DNA of 5,780 nucleotides from MnTg04 sp036443455. GTDB lineage: Bacteria > Pseudomonadota > Gammaproteobacteria > Steroidobacterales > MnTg04. This document shows positions 1-5,780 of the stretch, piece after piece (the stretch's first letter is position 1; every line of letters starts with the position of its first letter). Location of the stretch: positions 1 through 5,780 of the forward strand of contig JAZFYI010000102.1 of assembly GCA_036443455.1 (NCBI GenBank). Direction: 5' to 3'. Below the pieces are notes generated by a model that had not been told where the DNA came from, did not search any database, and saw only the letters and a program-made list of their open reading frames with translations. Made by a program: the position numbers and the translations under genes.

Positions 1-941
1 TGAAGGTCGGACTGGTCTACGGGGGCACGGACTACGACAAGCAACGCCAGATGTTGCAACGGGGCGTGGATGTGCTGATCGGCACACCCGGCCGTTTCAT
101 CGACTATTTCAAGCAGCGGATTTTCGGCCTGGATTCCGTTGAAGTCGCCGTGCTCGACGAAGCGGACCGCATGTTCGATCTAGGCTTCATCCGGGATATT
201 CGTTACTTGCTCAGGCGTCTGCCGCCGCCGGCGGCAAGACTGAACATGCTGTTCTCAGCCACCTTGTCGCAACGTGTACTCGAGCTGGCATACGAGCATA
301 TGAACGACCCGGAACTCATCAAGATCGAGGCCGACCGGATCACCGTCGACCGGGTGCGCCAGCTGATTTACTTCCCATCCAACCACGAAAAAATATCCTT
401 GCTGGTCGGGTTGCTGCGGCAGATGGATGCCACCCGGACCATGGTGTTCATCAACACAAAAAGAGGTGCGGAACATTTGCAGGCATGGTTGATCCACAAC
501 GGTTTCGATGCGCGCGCTATCACCGGCGATGTGCCACAGCGCAAACGCGAGGCCTTGATGCGTGATTTCACCAGCGGAAAACTGCCGGTCCTGATTGCTA
601 CCGATGTGGCTTCGCGCGGTCTGCACATACCCGATGTCAGCCATGTCTTCAATTACGATCTCCCGCAAGACGCGGAAGACTATGTACATCGCATCGGCCG
701 GACGGCTCGCGCCGGCGCCAGCGGGGACGCGATCAGTTTTGGTTGCGAGGACACTGTCGTGAACCTGCCGGATATCGAGAAATACATCGAGCACCGAGTC
801 CCGGTAGGCAAAATAACGCCGGACCTGTTACCCGAGCTGAAGCGGCCGCCGCCGCGGCCACGAAGACCGGAACATGGCAGAAGAAACCAGCGCTCGGGCA
901 AGCCCTCGGGCAGGGGCAGGAACCAGCCACGCGGGCGCTGA
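1..941 (+). CDS. rhlB: ATP-dependent RNA helicase RhlB, 5'-truncated by window edge
   Basis: DEAD-box RNA helicase. In Enterobacteria RhlB unwinds structured RNA as part of the RNase E degradosome in the cytoplasm. The open frame runs from the first complete codon at position 3, so the ATG at 51 is internal. About 312 residues are visible; E. coli RhlB has about 420, so the Q motif and the Walker A motif I are off the edge. Motifs in visible numbering: TPGR (28-31), DEAD (52-55), SAT (85-87), motif IV MVFINTK (147-153), motif V ATDVASRG (199-206) and motif VI HRIGRTAR (229-236). Phrases such as VYGGTDYDKQ, RLNMLFSATLS and RGLHIP match RhlB better than RhlE, SrmB or DeaD. The last 33 residues or so are a Pro/Arg/Gly-rich basic tail, as in RhlB, likely binding RNA. 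The TGA is at 939-941. The gene converges on yrfG. RNase E binding in this organism is inferred. Confidence 0.93.
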   Translation, partial: KVGLVYGGTDYDKQRQMLQRGVDVLIGTPGRFIDYFKQRIFGLDSVEVAVLDEADRMFDLGFIRDIRYLLRRLPPPAARLNMLFSATLSQRVLELAYEHMNDPELIKIEADRITVDRVRQLIYFPSNHEKISLLVGLLRQMDATRTMVFINTKRGAEHLQAWLIHNGFDARAITGDVPQRKREALMRDFTSGKLPVLIATDVASRGLHIPDVSHVFNYDLPQDAEDYVHRIGRTARAGASGDAISFGCEDTVVNLPDIEKYIEHRVPVGKITPDLLPELKRPPPRPRRPEHGRRNQRSGKPSGRGRNQPRGR

Positions 942-1010
942 CCCGGCACAAGCTGTATCCAGCCAACACGAAGCCGCCGCGGCCACCCGTGCCGGCCAGC
1001 GACTATCCAG

Positions 1011-1691
1011 CTATAGCCTCGGCCCGAGCAGGGCCGACAAGTCATCGATGGCGGGAAACTCGGCCGTGTCCTGGCCCGCTGCGCCCGAGTCCGGCCGGCT
1101 GACCGCAAAAAGCTGTTTGATCCCGAAATCCCTCGCCGCGCGCAGCACCGGCAGGCTGTCATCGACGAAAAGGGTCCTGGCTGGATCGAATTGTTCCTGC
1201 CTGGCGAAACGCCCCCAGAACTCCGGGTATTCCTTTGGCAAACCAAATTCGTGCGCAGTGAACAGCGCATCGAAATGCCGATCCAGACCCGTGCGTTTGA
1301 TCTTCAGCCTGAGGCTGTCCTGGTGGGCGTTGGTCACCAGGACGATGCGCTTGCCGGTTCGCCCCAGCCAGCGCAGAAAATCCAGGGCCCCGGGCAGGTA
1401 CACGATATGCTGCTCGACCTCTGTCTTGAGTTGCTCAAGGTCGATGCCAAGTTCGGCGCTCCAGAAATCCAGGCAATACCAGTCCAGGGTCCCCTGTTTC
1501 TCGGAATACTTTGGCTCAAGTTTCTCGAGAGCGTGTGAAAAACCGATGCCATTCAGTTCCGCATAACGCCGCGGCACGGTCTCCCGCCAGAACAGGTTGT
1601 CAAAACGCAAATCGAGCACCGTGCCATCCATATCGAGGAGCACGGTATCGGTCTGCCCCCAGTCTGGCACACAGGCGTTGCCGCTTGTCAT
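1011..1691 (-). CDS. yrfG: GMP/IMP nucleotidase YrfG (HAD superfamily)
   Basis: HAD-superfamily phosphatase of about 226 residues, close to E. coli YrfG (about 222), which dephosphorylates purine mononucleotides such as GMP and IMP in the cytoplasm. Residues seen: motif I DMDGT with nucleophile D20 and acid/base D22; motif II in VLVTNAH (T120-N121); motif III lysine in GLPKE (K153); motif IV FVDDS (D177-D178). The cap-region phrase LDWYCLDFWSAELGID closely resembles the matching part of YrfG. The ATG at 1691 leaves 10 residues before the conserved Trp that precedes motif I, similar to E. coli. The frame stays open upstream to GTG (1733) and TTG (1736). The TTG has AGGGA (1750-1746) 9 nt ahead of it, while the chosen ATG has only a weak GGAA, so the start is uncertain. 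Divergent from cysQ, convergent with rhlB. Substrate preference is inferred from the family. Confidence 0.88.
   Translation of the reverse strand: MTSGNACVPDWGQTDTVLLDMDGTVLDLRFDNLFWRETVPRRYAELNGIGFSHALEKLEPKYSEKQGTLDWYCLDFWSAELGIDLEQLKTEVEQHIVYLPGALDFLRWLGRTGKRIVLVTNAHQDSLRLKIKRTGLDRHFDALFTAHEFGLPKEYPEFWGRFARQEQFDPARTLFVDDSLPVLRAARDFGIKQLFAVSRPDSGAAGQDTAEFPAIDDLSALLGPRL
1019..1037. other. GC-rich hairpin at the rhlB/yrfG convergent junction
   Basis: TCGGCCC (1019-1025) and GGGCCGA (1031-1037) form a perfect 7-bp stem with a 5-nt loop. It lies in the last codons of yrfG, 78 bp beyond the rhlB stop codon. No T-run follows on either strand, so intrinsic termination is doubtful; it could act as a 3'-end stabiliser or pause site for one or both convergent transcripts. 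The gap itself (942-1010) holds no gene. It contains a long-looped inverted repeat CCGGCAC/GTGCCGG (943-949 and 989-995) of uncertain meaning. Confidence 0.3.
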
Positions 1692-1759
1692 CGCAGGTAT
1701 TCCATGGAGGATGGATGGTATACCCTTGCACACCAATCAATCGAGTCCCTGAGAAATCC
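1692..1759. promoter_or_regulatory. Divergent yrfG/cysQ intergenic region
   Basis: This 68-bp gap separates two divergent starts and must carry start signals for both genes, unless transcription begins inside a coding region. It holds a perfect 8-bp palindrome GGTATACC (1717-1724) near the middle, which could serve as a -10-like element on either strand or as a small operator. It also holds TCCATGGA (1701-1708) and a GGAGG (1706-1710) on the + strand. No -35/-10 pair with 16-18 bp spacing was convincing on either strand. The regulatory call rests on gene arrangement, not on a recognised motif. Confidence 0.35.
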
Positions 1760-2563
1760 ATGAACGAGAAAGAAATCGGGTCTTTGTTGCCCGGGATCGT
1801 CGAAATCGCCCGCCAGGCTGGTGAGCGAATCCTGGCCGTCTATGAGACCGATTTTGACGTTCAAACCAAGGCGGACGCCTCGCCGCTGACGGCTGCCGAC
1901 CTGGCCGCCCACGACACCATCCTGGCCGGGCTGGAAAAACTGACGCCCGGCTGGCCGATCCTGTCCGAGGAATCCGCGGAGATCAGTTTTGAGACCCGGT
2001 CCGGATGGTCGCGCTACTGGCTGGTCGATCCACTGGATGGGACCCGCGAGTTCGTGAAACGCAACGGCGAATTCACCGTGAATATCGCGCTGATCGCCGA
2101 TCACCGGCCGGTGCTCGGCGTGGTCCACGTGCCGGTGAGCGGTCGCGATTACTATGCCTGCCGGGAATCAGGCGCCTGGCGCCAGGATGCGGGAGAGGAG
2201 CCGGTAAGCATCAATGCAAGCACGAAATGCCAGCATCCTGTCCGGGTCGTTGGCTCGAAGTCTCACCGCGGCGCCAGCCTGGACGCCTTCCTCGAGCGCC
2301 TGGGAGACTACGAGCTCGTTCCCATGGGCAGTTCCCTGAAAATCTGCCTGGTCGCCGATGGCAGCGCCGATATCTACCCCCGGCTTGGCCCCACATCGGA
2401 GTGGGACACGGCAGCGGCCCAGGCGGTGGTCGAATTTGCGGGCGGACAAATGACCGATATCGACGGCGAGGCCATTCGATACAACCAAAAGGCCGATCTG
2501 CTAAATCCATACTTCCTGGTTTTTGGTGACCGTTCGATGGATTGGCCGCGGCTGCTGAGGTAA
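1760..2563 (+). CDS. cysQ: 3'(2'),5'-bisphosphate nucleotidase CysQ
   Basis: Mg-dependent phosphatase of the inositol monophosphatase family. It converts 3'-phosphoadenosine 5'-phosphate (PAP), a by-product of sulfate assimilation and of carrier-protein phosphopantetheinylation, to AMP and phosphate. The protein has 267 residues; E. coli CysQ has 246. Metal-site motifs are intact: LSEE (E70-E71), DPLDGT (D90, D93), and WDTAAAQAV (D216) followed by AGG. RNGEFTVNIALI after the DPLDGT motif and GSSLKICLVA before WDTAA are typical of CysQ rather than SuhB. The ATG at 1760 was chosen because LLPGIVEIARQAGE then aligns with the start of E. coli CysQ; its ribosome site is weak (GAGA, 1751-1754). An in-frame ATG at 1715 has GGAGG only 4 nt upstream and would add 15 residues with no family support. 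The frame opens further upstream across yrfG, which is antisense shadow. In other gammaproteobacteria cysQ often lies near nudE and yrfG. Confidence 0.93.
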   Translation: MNEKEIGSLLPGIVEIARQAGERILAVYETDFDVQTKADASPLTAADLAAHDTILAGLEKLTPGWPILSEESAEISFETRSGWSRYWLVDPLDGTREFVKRNGEFTVNIALIADHRPVLGVVHVPVSGRDYYACRESGAWRQDAGEEPVSINASTKCQHPVRVVGSKSHRGASLDAFLERLGDYELVPMGSSLKICLVADGSADIYPRLGPTSEWDTAAAQAVVEFAGGQMTDIDGEAIRYNQKADLLNPYFLVFGDRSMDWPRLLR

Positions 2564-2569
2564 TTCAGC

Positions 2570-2592
2570 CTGGCCGCATGGCATCGGGCCAG
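2570..2592 (+). other. Weak hairpin after cysQ
   Basis: CTGGCC (2570-2575) and GGCCAG (2587-2592) form a 6-bp GC-rich stem with an 11-nt loop, seven bases past the cysQ stop codon. The following bases (CAAGTTGTCT) contain no T-run, so this is not a canonical intrinsic terminator. It could still stabilise the cysQ 3' end or cause partial attenuation before the DUF465 gene. I cannot tell whether cysQ and the DUF465 gene are co-transcribed. Confidence 0.25.
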
Positions 2593-2632
2593 CAAGTTGT
2601 CTAAGCTTTGAACATGCAATCGATCTTCGACC

Positions 2633-2848
2633 ATGGACGATAAAATCAACACCGAGGCTTTCGGTAAATTACGCAAGCTGAAACTGTTGCGAATGGAGCA
2701 CCGCGATCTCGATGAAGTCATCGTCAGGCTGGCACAGGACCCTTTCGTCGATCAATTGATGCTAAAACGGCTGAAAAAAAGAAAGCTGCTGATCAAGGAT
2801 TCGATCGAGCGCCTGCAGAGCGAAATGATACCGGATCTGAACGCCTGA
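2633..2848 (+). CDS. DUF465 / YdcH-family small helical protein
   Basis: Small 71-residue, highly charged protein of the DUF465 (YdcH-like) family, whose function is not established. Family signs: an EHRDLD segment in the first helix (around residues 22-27), a run of LKRLKKRKLLIKD (around 44-56) and a C-terminal IPDL-x-A-like ending. The predicted fold is two long helices forming a hairpin or short coiled coil. There is no signal peptide or membrane segment, so it should be cytosolic. E. coli YdcH is of similar length. The ATG at 2633 is the only start that fits the family; no Shine-Dalgarno sequence precedes it (upstream CGATCTTCGACC). It lies 69 bp after cysQ on the same strand and ends 8 bp from the stop codon of the convergent exporter gene. 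Family assignment is good; function is unknown. Confidence 0.85.
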   Translation: MDDKINTEAFGKLRKLKLLRMEHRDLDEVIVRLAQDPFVDQLMLKRLKKRKLLIKDSIERLQSEMIPDLNA

Positions 2849-2856
2849 ACCGCGGG

Positions 2857-5241
2857 TCAGCGAACTCGGCTTTCCCGGCTATTTTCCGGAAACAGCCAGG
2901 ACGCCAGCGCCGGCAGCAGGAAAATAGCACCCAGCATGTTTACCAGGAACATGAAGGTCAGCAGGATTCCCATATCCGCCTGGAACTTCAACGGGGAAAA
3001 TATCCAGGTCGCGACGCCCACCCCGAGGGTAACCGCAGTAAATACGACGCCGTTACCGGTTACCGACAAGGTATCCAGGAATGCCGCGTGCAATGTTTCT
3101 CCTCGTTTCAGGAACTCCTGCATGCGACTGAAAATATAAATTCCGTAGTCCACGCCGACGCCAACACCCAGCGCGACTACCGGCAAGGTATTGACTTTCA
3201 AGCCAATTTCCAAAATAGCCATCAGCGCGTAAGCGAGCAGGGAAACCAGCCCCAGCGGTAAAACAATGCAAAGCACGGCGCGCAGTGAACGGAACGTCAC
3301 CCAGCACAACAGGATGATTGCGGCGAATACACCCATCAGTATGGGGAACTGGGCCCGGGACACTTCTTCGTTGGTCGCCGCCATCACGCCCACATTGCCG
3401 GTCGCCAGGCGAAACTTCACATCGTCGTCTTCATTGGCCAGCCGAATGCTGACCCCATCGGTTGGATTGGCTGCCACATAAGCCTTGAATTCCGCGACAA
3501 TATTTTCGATCGTCTCGGCCTTGTGATCGGTTGTAAACATCATCACCGGCATCACATCGCAGTTACGATTCAACAACCCGGTACTGGTTTCGACATAGGC
3601 GACCGACTGAACCAGGATCGCCTCGTTCCGCGACAGCACACGCCACTTCAGATTTCCTTCGTTCCAGCCGGTATTGATGATCTTGGAAATCATCGGCAAG
3701 GTGACCACACCCTGCACGCCTTCGACATTCCGCATGTGCCAGGCGAATTCATCGATTGCGGTCATGACCTCATACTGGACGCAGCCTTGTACCGGCGTTT
3801 CTACAATGATCGAGATGATATCGACACCGATCGAGAATCTGTCGGTGATGGACGCGCTATCCAGGTTATAGGTCGATTCCGCGCGCAATTCCGGCACGCC
3901 CTTGTGCAGATCGCCGATTTTGACTTCCGATCCTTTCCAATAGCCAAATACCAGCAGTACGCCCGCGATCACCAGCATGATCGCAGCCGGCTTGCGGTCG
4001 GTAATGCCGGCCAGCCGGACCCAGATAACCCTGAGTCGTTCCGACCGCTGGCGCAGGCGCTCGCGGTAATCGTCGCCGAGATTCAAATGGGAAATCAGGA
4101 CCGGCAGCAAGACCAGGTTGGTCAGTATGATCGCCGCCACACCCAGGCTCGCGGTAATCGCCATTTCCTGGATCACCCGGACCGGTATCAGCAATATAGT
4201 GATGAACCCGATCGTATCGCTGGCCAGGGCGATTCCGCCGGGCACCAGCAGGCGGCGGAAACTGATCCGGGCGGCGTCGAAGCAGTTCGCACCCTTGAAT
4301 AACTCGGAGCCGACCGAACTGATCATTTGCACGCCATGGCTGACCCCGATCGCAAACACCAGGAACGGCACCAGGATGCCCATCGGGTCGATGCCATACC
4401 CCAGCAAGGTCAGCGAACCCAGTTGCCAGACCACGGCGATCAGGGAACATAAAAGCGGGATCAGCGTGATTCTCAACGACTGGCAATACAAATAAACCAG
4501 TACCGCGGTAATCAGCGCCGCGACCAGGAAAAACAGCAGGACTCGACCGGTGCCATCCGATATGTCGCCAACCACCTTGGCGAAACCGATAATGTTGACC
4601 TCGATGCCGTCAAAGGCCGGGTCATCGAGAATCCTGGCCCTGACCATGTCGTCCAGGTCATGCGATACCCTGACCAGGTCGAGTTTCTCCCCGGTTTCGG
4701 GGTTGGTTTCCAGCAATTGCGCGCTGATTATCGCCGCCGAAAAATCGTTGGCGACCAGCCGGCCGACGATGCCCGCCTTGAGGATGTTTTCCCTGACTTT
4801 GGCCAGGCCGATGGCATCGGGCGTGTAATCGGATGGGATGACCGGACCACCCTGAACGCCGTCTTCAACGACCTCGGTATAGCGCACGTTGGGCGTCCAC
4901 ACAGACTGTACGGCCGCCCGGTCCACGCCGGCGATAAAAAAGACTTCGTCGGTCGCTACCCGCAGCGCTTCAAAAAACCTGGGGGTGAAAATATCGTCGC
5001 CATCCGCCACCAGCGCGATCAGGACACGGTTGGCGCCGCCAAATTCCTGCCGGTGCTCGGAGTAGGTCCGCATGTAGTCATGCTTCATCGGCACCATCTT
5101 GTCGAACCCGGCATCGATGGCCAGTTTGGTCGCCGCCGAGAAAAGCATGAACGCAGTAGCTATGACGAAGAACGCGATGACCCACCGGCGACGGCCGAAA
5201 ATAAAGTTCTCGATGACAGCGATAGGACCCGTTTCAGTCAC
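2857..5241 (-). CDS. RND superfamily exporter (MMPL/COG1033-type permease)
   Basis: Inner-membrane permease of about 794 residues with the duplicated RND layout. TM1 spans about 20-37, followed by a periplasmic loop to about 232. TM2-6 span about 234-385, with a cytosolic linker rich in Arg and Glu at about 388-412 and TM7 at about 417-436. A second periplasmic loop runs to about 630, then TM8-12 to about 783. At this length it resembles MMPL/HpnN-like exporters of lipids or hydrophobic compounds, not the roughly 1,000-residue AcrB type. The second half carries GVGVDYG (D698-Y699), the position of proton-relay residues in MMPL proteins; the matching first-half site reads GVSHG (299-303). Two loop-2 cysteines, C487 and C561, might pair. 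The GTG at 5241 is preferred because GGAGGT lies 7 nt upstream; it overlaps the previous gene by 8 nt. The frame is open 17 codons further upstream. Substrate unknown; proton-driven export is inferred. Confidence 0.88.
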   Translation of the reverse strand: MTETGPIAVIENFIFGRRRWVIAFFVIATAFMLFSAATKLAIDAGFDKMVPMKHDYMRTYSEHRQEFGGANRVLIALVADGDDIFTPRFFEALRVATDEVFFIAGVDRAAVQSVWTPNVRYTEVVEDGVQGGPVIPSDYTPDAIGLAKVRENILKAGIVGRLVANDFSAAIISAQLLETNPETGEKLDLVRVSHDLDDMVRARILDDPAFDGIEVNIIGFAKVVGDISDGTGRVLLFFLVAALITAVLVYLYCQSLRITLIPLLCSLIAVVWQLGSLTLLGYGIDPMGILVPFLVFAIGVSHGVQMISSVGSELFKGANCFDAARISFRRLLVPGGIALASDTIGFITILLIPVRVIQEMAITASLGVAAIILTNLVLLPVLISHLNLGDDYRERLRQRSERLRVIWVRLAGITDRKPAAIMLVIAGVLLVFGYWKGSEVKIGDLHKGVPELRAESTYNLDSASITDRFSIGVDIISIIVETPVQGCVQYEVMTAIDEFAWHMRNVEGVQGVVTLPMISKIINTGWNEGNLKWRVLSRNEAILVQSVAYVETSTGLLNRNCDVMPVMMFTTDHKAETIENIVAEFKAYVAANPTDGVSIRLANEDDDVKFRLATGNVGVMAATNEEVSRAQFPILMGVFAAIILLCWVTFRSLRAVLCIVLPLGLVSLLAYALMAILEIGLKVNTLPVVALGVGVGVDYGIYIFSRMQEFLKRGETLHAAFLDTLSVTGNGVVFTAVTLGVGVATWIFSPLKFQADMGILLTFMFLVNMLGAIFLLPALASWLFPENSRESRVR
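2878..2928. repeat. Perfect 10-bp inverted repeat in the 3' end of the RND gene
   Basis: GCTATTTTCC (2878-2887) and GGAAAATAGC (2919-2928) are exact reverse complements separated by 31 bases. Both arms lie inside the last 25 codons of the exporter gene, within AIFLL and PENS of the protein. The left arm also overlaps a palindrome TTTCCGGAAA (2883-2892). In exporter mRNA it would form a long-looped stem just before the stop codon, and in read-through from the DUF465 gene just after that gene's stop. No T-run follows on either strand, so I do not call it a terminator. Confidence 0.4.
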
Positions 5242-5780
5242 TGTTCCCACCTCCGCCGGCGCCAAGTACCAGCGTATCGACACCGGCCTCACCGACCAGG
5301 ATCACGCTGCCGTCATCAAGCTGGAATGCGGTCTGGATTCCCTTGCGATTTTCCTGGGTGTGCAGCTCAAAACTGTCCCCGTTGTCCCGACTCACCAGTA
5401 TGGCGCCACCCAGGCCGGTCACGAGGATCGTTCCATCGACGAGTCGAATACCGCTGTTCAGCGTGGCAATCGTCGGCAGATCGACGTGTACCCAACTCGC
5501 TCCAAGATCATCGGTGTAATACAGATTGCCGCGCAACCCGACCGCGAAAACCCGTCCGGCCTCCGCTTCAAAAACACCAAAAAAGGAACCCTCGTAATCG
5601 GGCGAAACCGTCAGCCAGTTTGCGCCCAGGTCATCGGAGCGGTAGATGTTGCCCCCTTCGGCAGCGATAAACAGATGCCGGTCACGGGTCTCCATGATGT
5701 CGTTCAGGTGGTAATCACTACCCATGTCCGATTCCCACCAGGCGTCCTCACCTCCTGCATCTGCTTCATCGCCCGGCACG
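5234..5780 (-). CDS. YCF48/BNR-like Asp-box beta-propeller protein, 5' end beyond window
   Basis: C-terminal portion (182 codons visible) of a repeat protein related to YCF48 or BNR/Asp-box propellers. Three Asp boxes of the form S/T-x-D-x-G-x-x-W/F occur: SDDLGANW (5638-5615), TDDLGASW (5515-5492) and SRDNGDSF (5392-5369), spaced exactly 41 residues apart. Each follows a short strand with a Gly-turn-Gly pattern, such as AAEGGNIYR, as expected for propeller blades. The last part (VILVGEAGVDTL) is a typical final blade strand; a GAGGGGNSD tail ends the protein. The frame is open to the right edge. The GTG at 5779 is probably not the true start, so any signal peptide is not visible. It lies directly upstream of the exporter and overlaps it by 8 nt. 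YCF48 assists photosystem II assembly in phototrophs, but nothing here suggests photosynthesis. A periplasmic partner of the RND permease is inferred only from gene order. Confidence 0.78.
   Translation of the reverse strand, partial: VPGDEADAGGEDAWWESDMGSDYHLNDIMETRDRHLFIAAEGGNIYRSDDLGANWLTVSPDYEGSFFGVFEAEAGRVFAVGLRGNLYYTDDLGASWVHVDLPTIATLNSGIRLVDGTILVTGLGGAILVSRDNGDSFELHTQENRKGIQTAFQLDDGSVILVGEAGVDTLVLGAGGGGNSD
5249..5254 (-). promoter_or_regulatory. Shine-Dalgarno GGAGGT setting the GTG start of the RND gene
   Basis: Reading the minus strand, GGAGGT is followed by 7 nt (GGGAACA) and then GTG at 5241-5239. This is the strongest ribosome site in the window and decides the exporter start. 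The site lies inside the last codons of the upstream propeller gene, in its glycine-rich ending. Ribosomes finishing that gene (TGA 5236-5234) would pass over the site and could reinitiate, so the two genes are probably translationally coupled. Confidence 0.8.

Noticed and set aside
841..860. GCC/GCG-rich low-complexity stretch near the rhlB 3' end.
   Set aside because: It encodes the Pro/Arg-rich tail expected of RhlB; no sign of a separate repeat element.
943..995. Inverted repeat CCGGCAC/GTGCCGG after rhlB as a terminator.
   Set aside because: The loop is 39 nt and no T-run follows, so chance in GC-rich DNA is likely.
680..1270. 196-codon minus-strand frame over the rhlB 3' end and part of yrfG.
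   Set aside because: It opposes a clear helicase and lies in a different frame from yrfG; its composition is typical of a shadow frame.
874..1566. 230-codon + strand frame antisense to yrfG.
   Set aside because: It is low-complexity Ser/Arg-rich sequence; yrfG on the other strand has every HAD motif.
1511..1759. Possible 83-residue N-terminal extension of CysQ.
   Set aside because: It lies antisense to yrfG, has an unlike composition, and has no counterpart in CysQ proteins, which begin near the ATG at 1760.
3523..4302. 259-codon + strand frame inside the exporter gene.
   Set aside because: It is a shadow of the exporter's codon pattern: His/Gln/Asp-rich, with no recognisable domain or membrane character.
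5242..5292. 17-residue N-terminal extension of the RND exporter.
   Set aside because: The GTG at 5241 has GGAGGT at 7-nt spacing and couples to the upstream stop codon. The extension would overlap the propeller gene further, without its own ribosome site.
4660..5670. 336-codon open frame on the + strand, antisense to the exporter and propeller genes.
   Set aside because: Its translation is rich in Arg, His and Pro with no family resemblance. The opposite strand encodes clear RND and Asp-box proteins with a good ribosome site.

Overview
The window looks like an ordinary chromosomal segment of a gammaproteobacterium. The evidence is a RhlB-type DEAD-box helicase, a YrfG-type HAD nucleotidase, CysQ and a YdcH/DUF465 protein, all closest to gammaproteobacterial forms I know, in moderately GC-rich, densely coding DNA. 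I see no transposase, integrase, tRNA, rRNA, CRISPR array or plasmid or phage genes. No gap between genes exceeds about 70 bp.

Layout from left to right. Positions 1-941 (+) hold the 3' three quarters of rhlB, cut by the window edge. It converges on yrfG (1011-1691, -). yrfG is divergent from cysQ (1760-2563, +) across a 68-bp gap that must hold the start signals of both. A small DUF465 gene (2633-2848, +) follows cysQ. It ends 8 bp from the stop codon of a large RND/MMPL-family membrane exporter (2857-5241, -). The exporter starts inside the end of an upstream gene (5234-5780, -) that encodes Asp-box (YCF48/BNR-like) beta-propeller repeats and runs off the right edge.

There are two functional themes. 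The left half is housekeeping: RNA unwinding and turnover (RhlB), dephosphorylation of purine mononucleotides (YrfG), and removal of 3'-phosphoadenosine 5'-phosphate from sulfate assimilation (CysQ). The right half is a two-gene, probably translationally coupled, envelope operon: a propeller protein, likely extracytoplasmic, followed by an RND permease of unknown substrate. This operon is the least understood part. Its upstream partners lie outside the window. I found no convincing undescribed system; the findings are modest and mostly concern the RND/propeller operon and gene-end structures.
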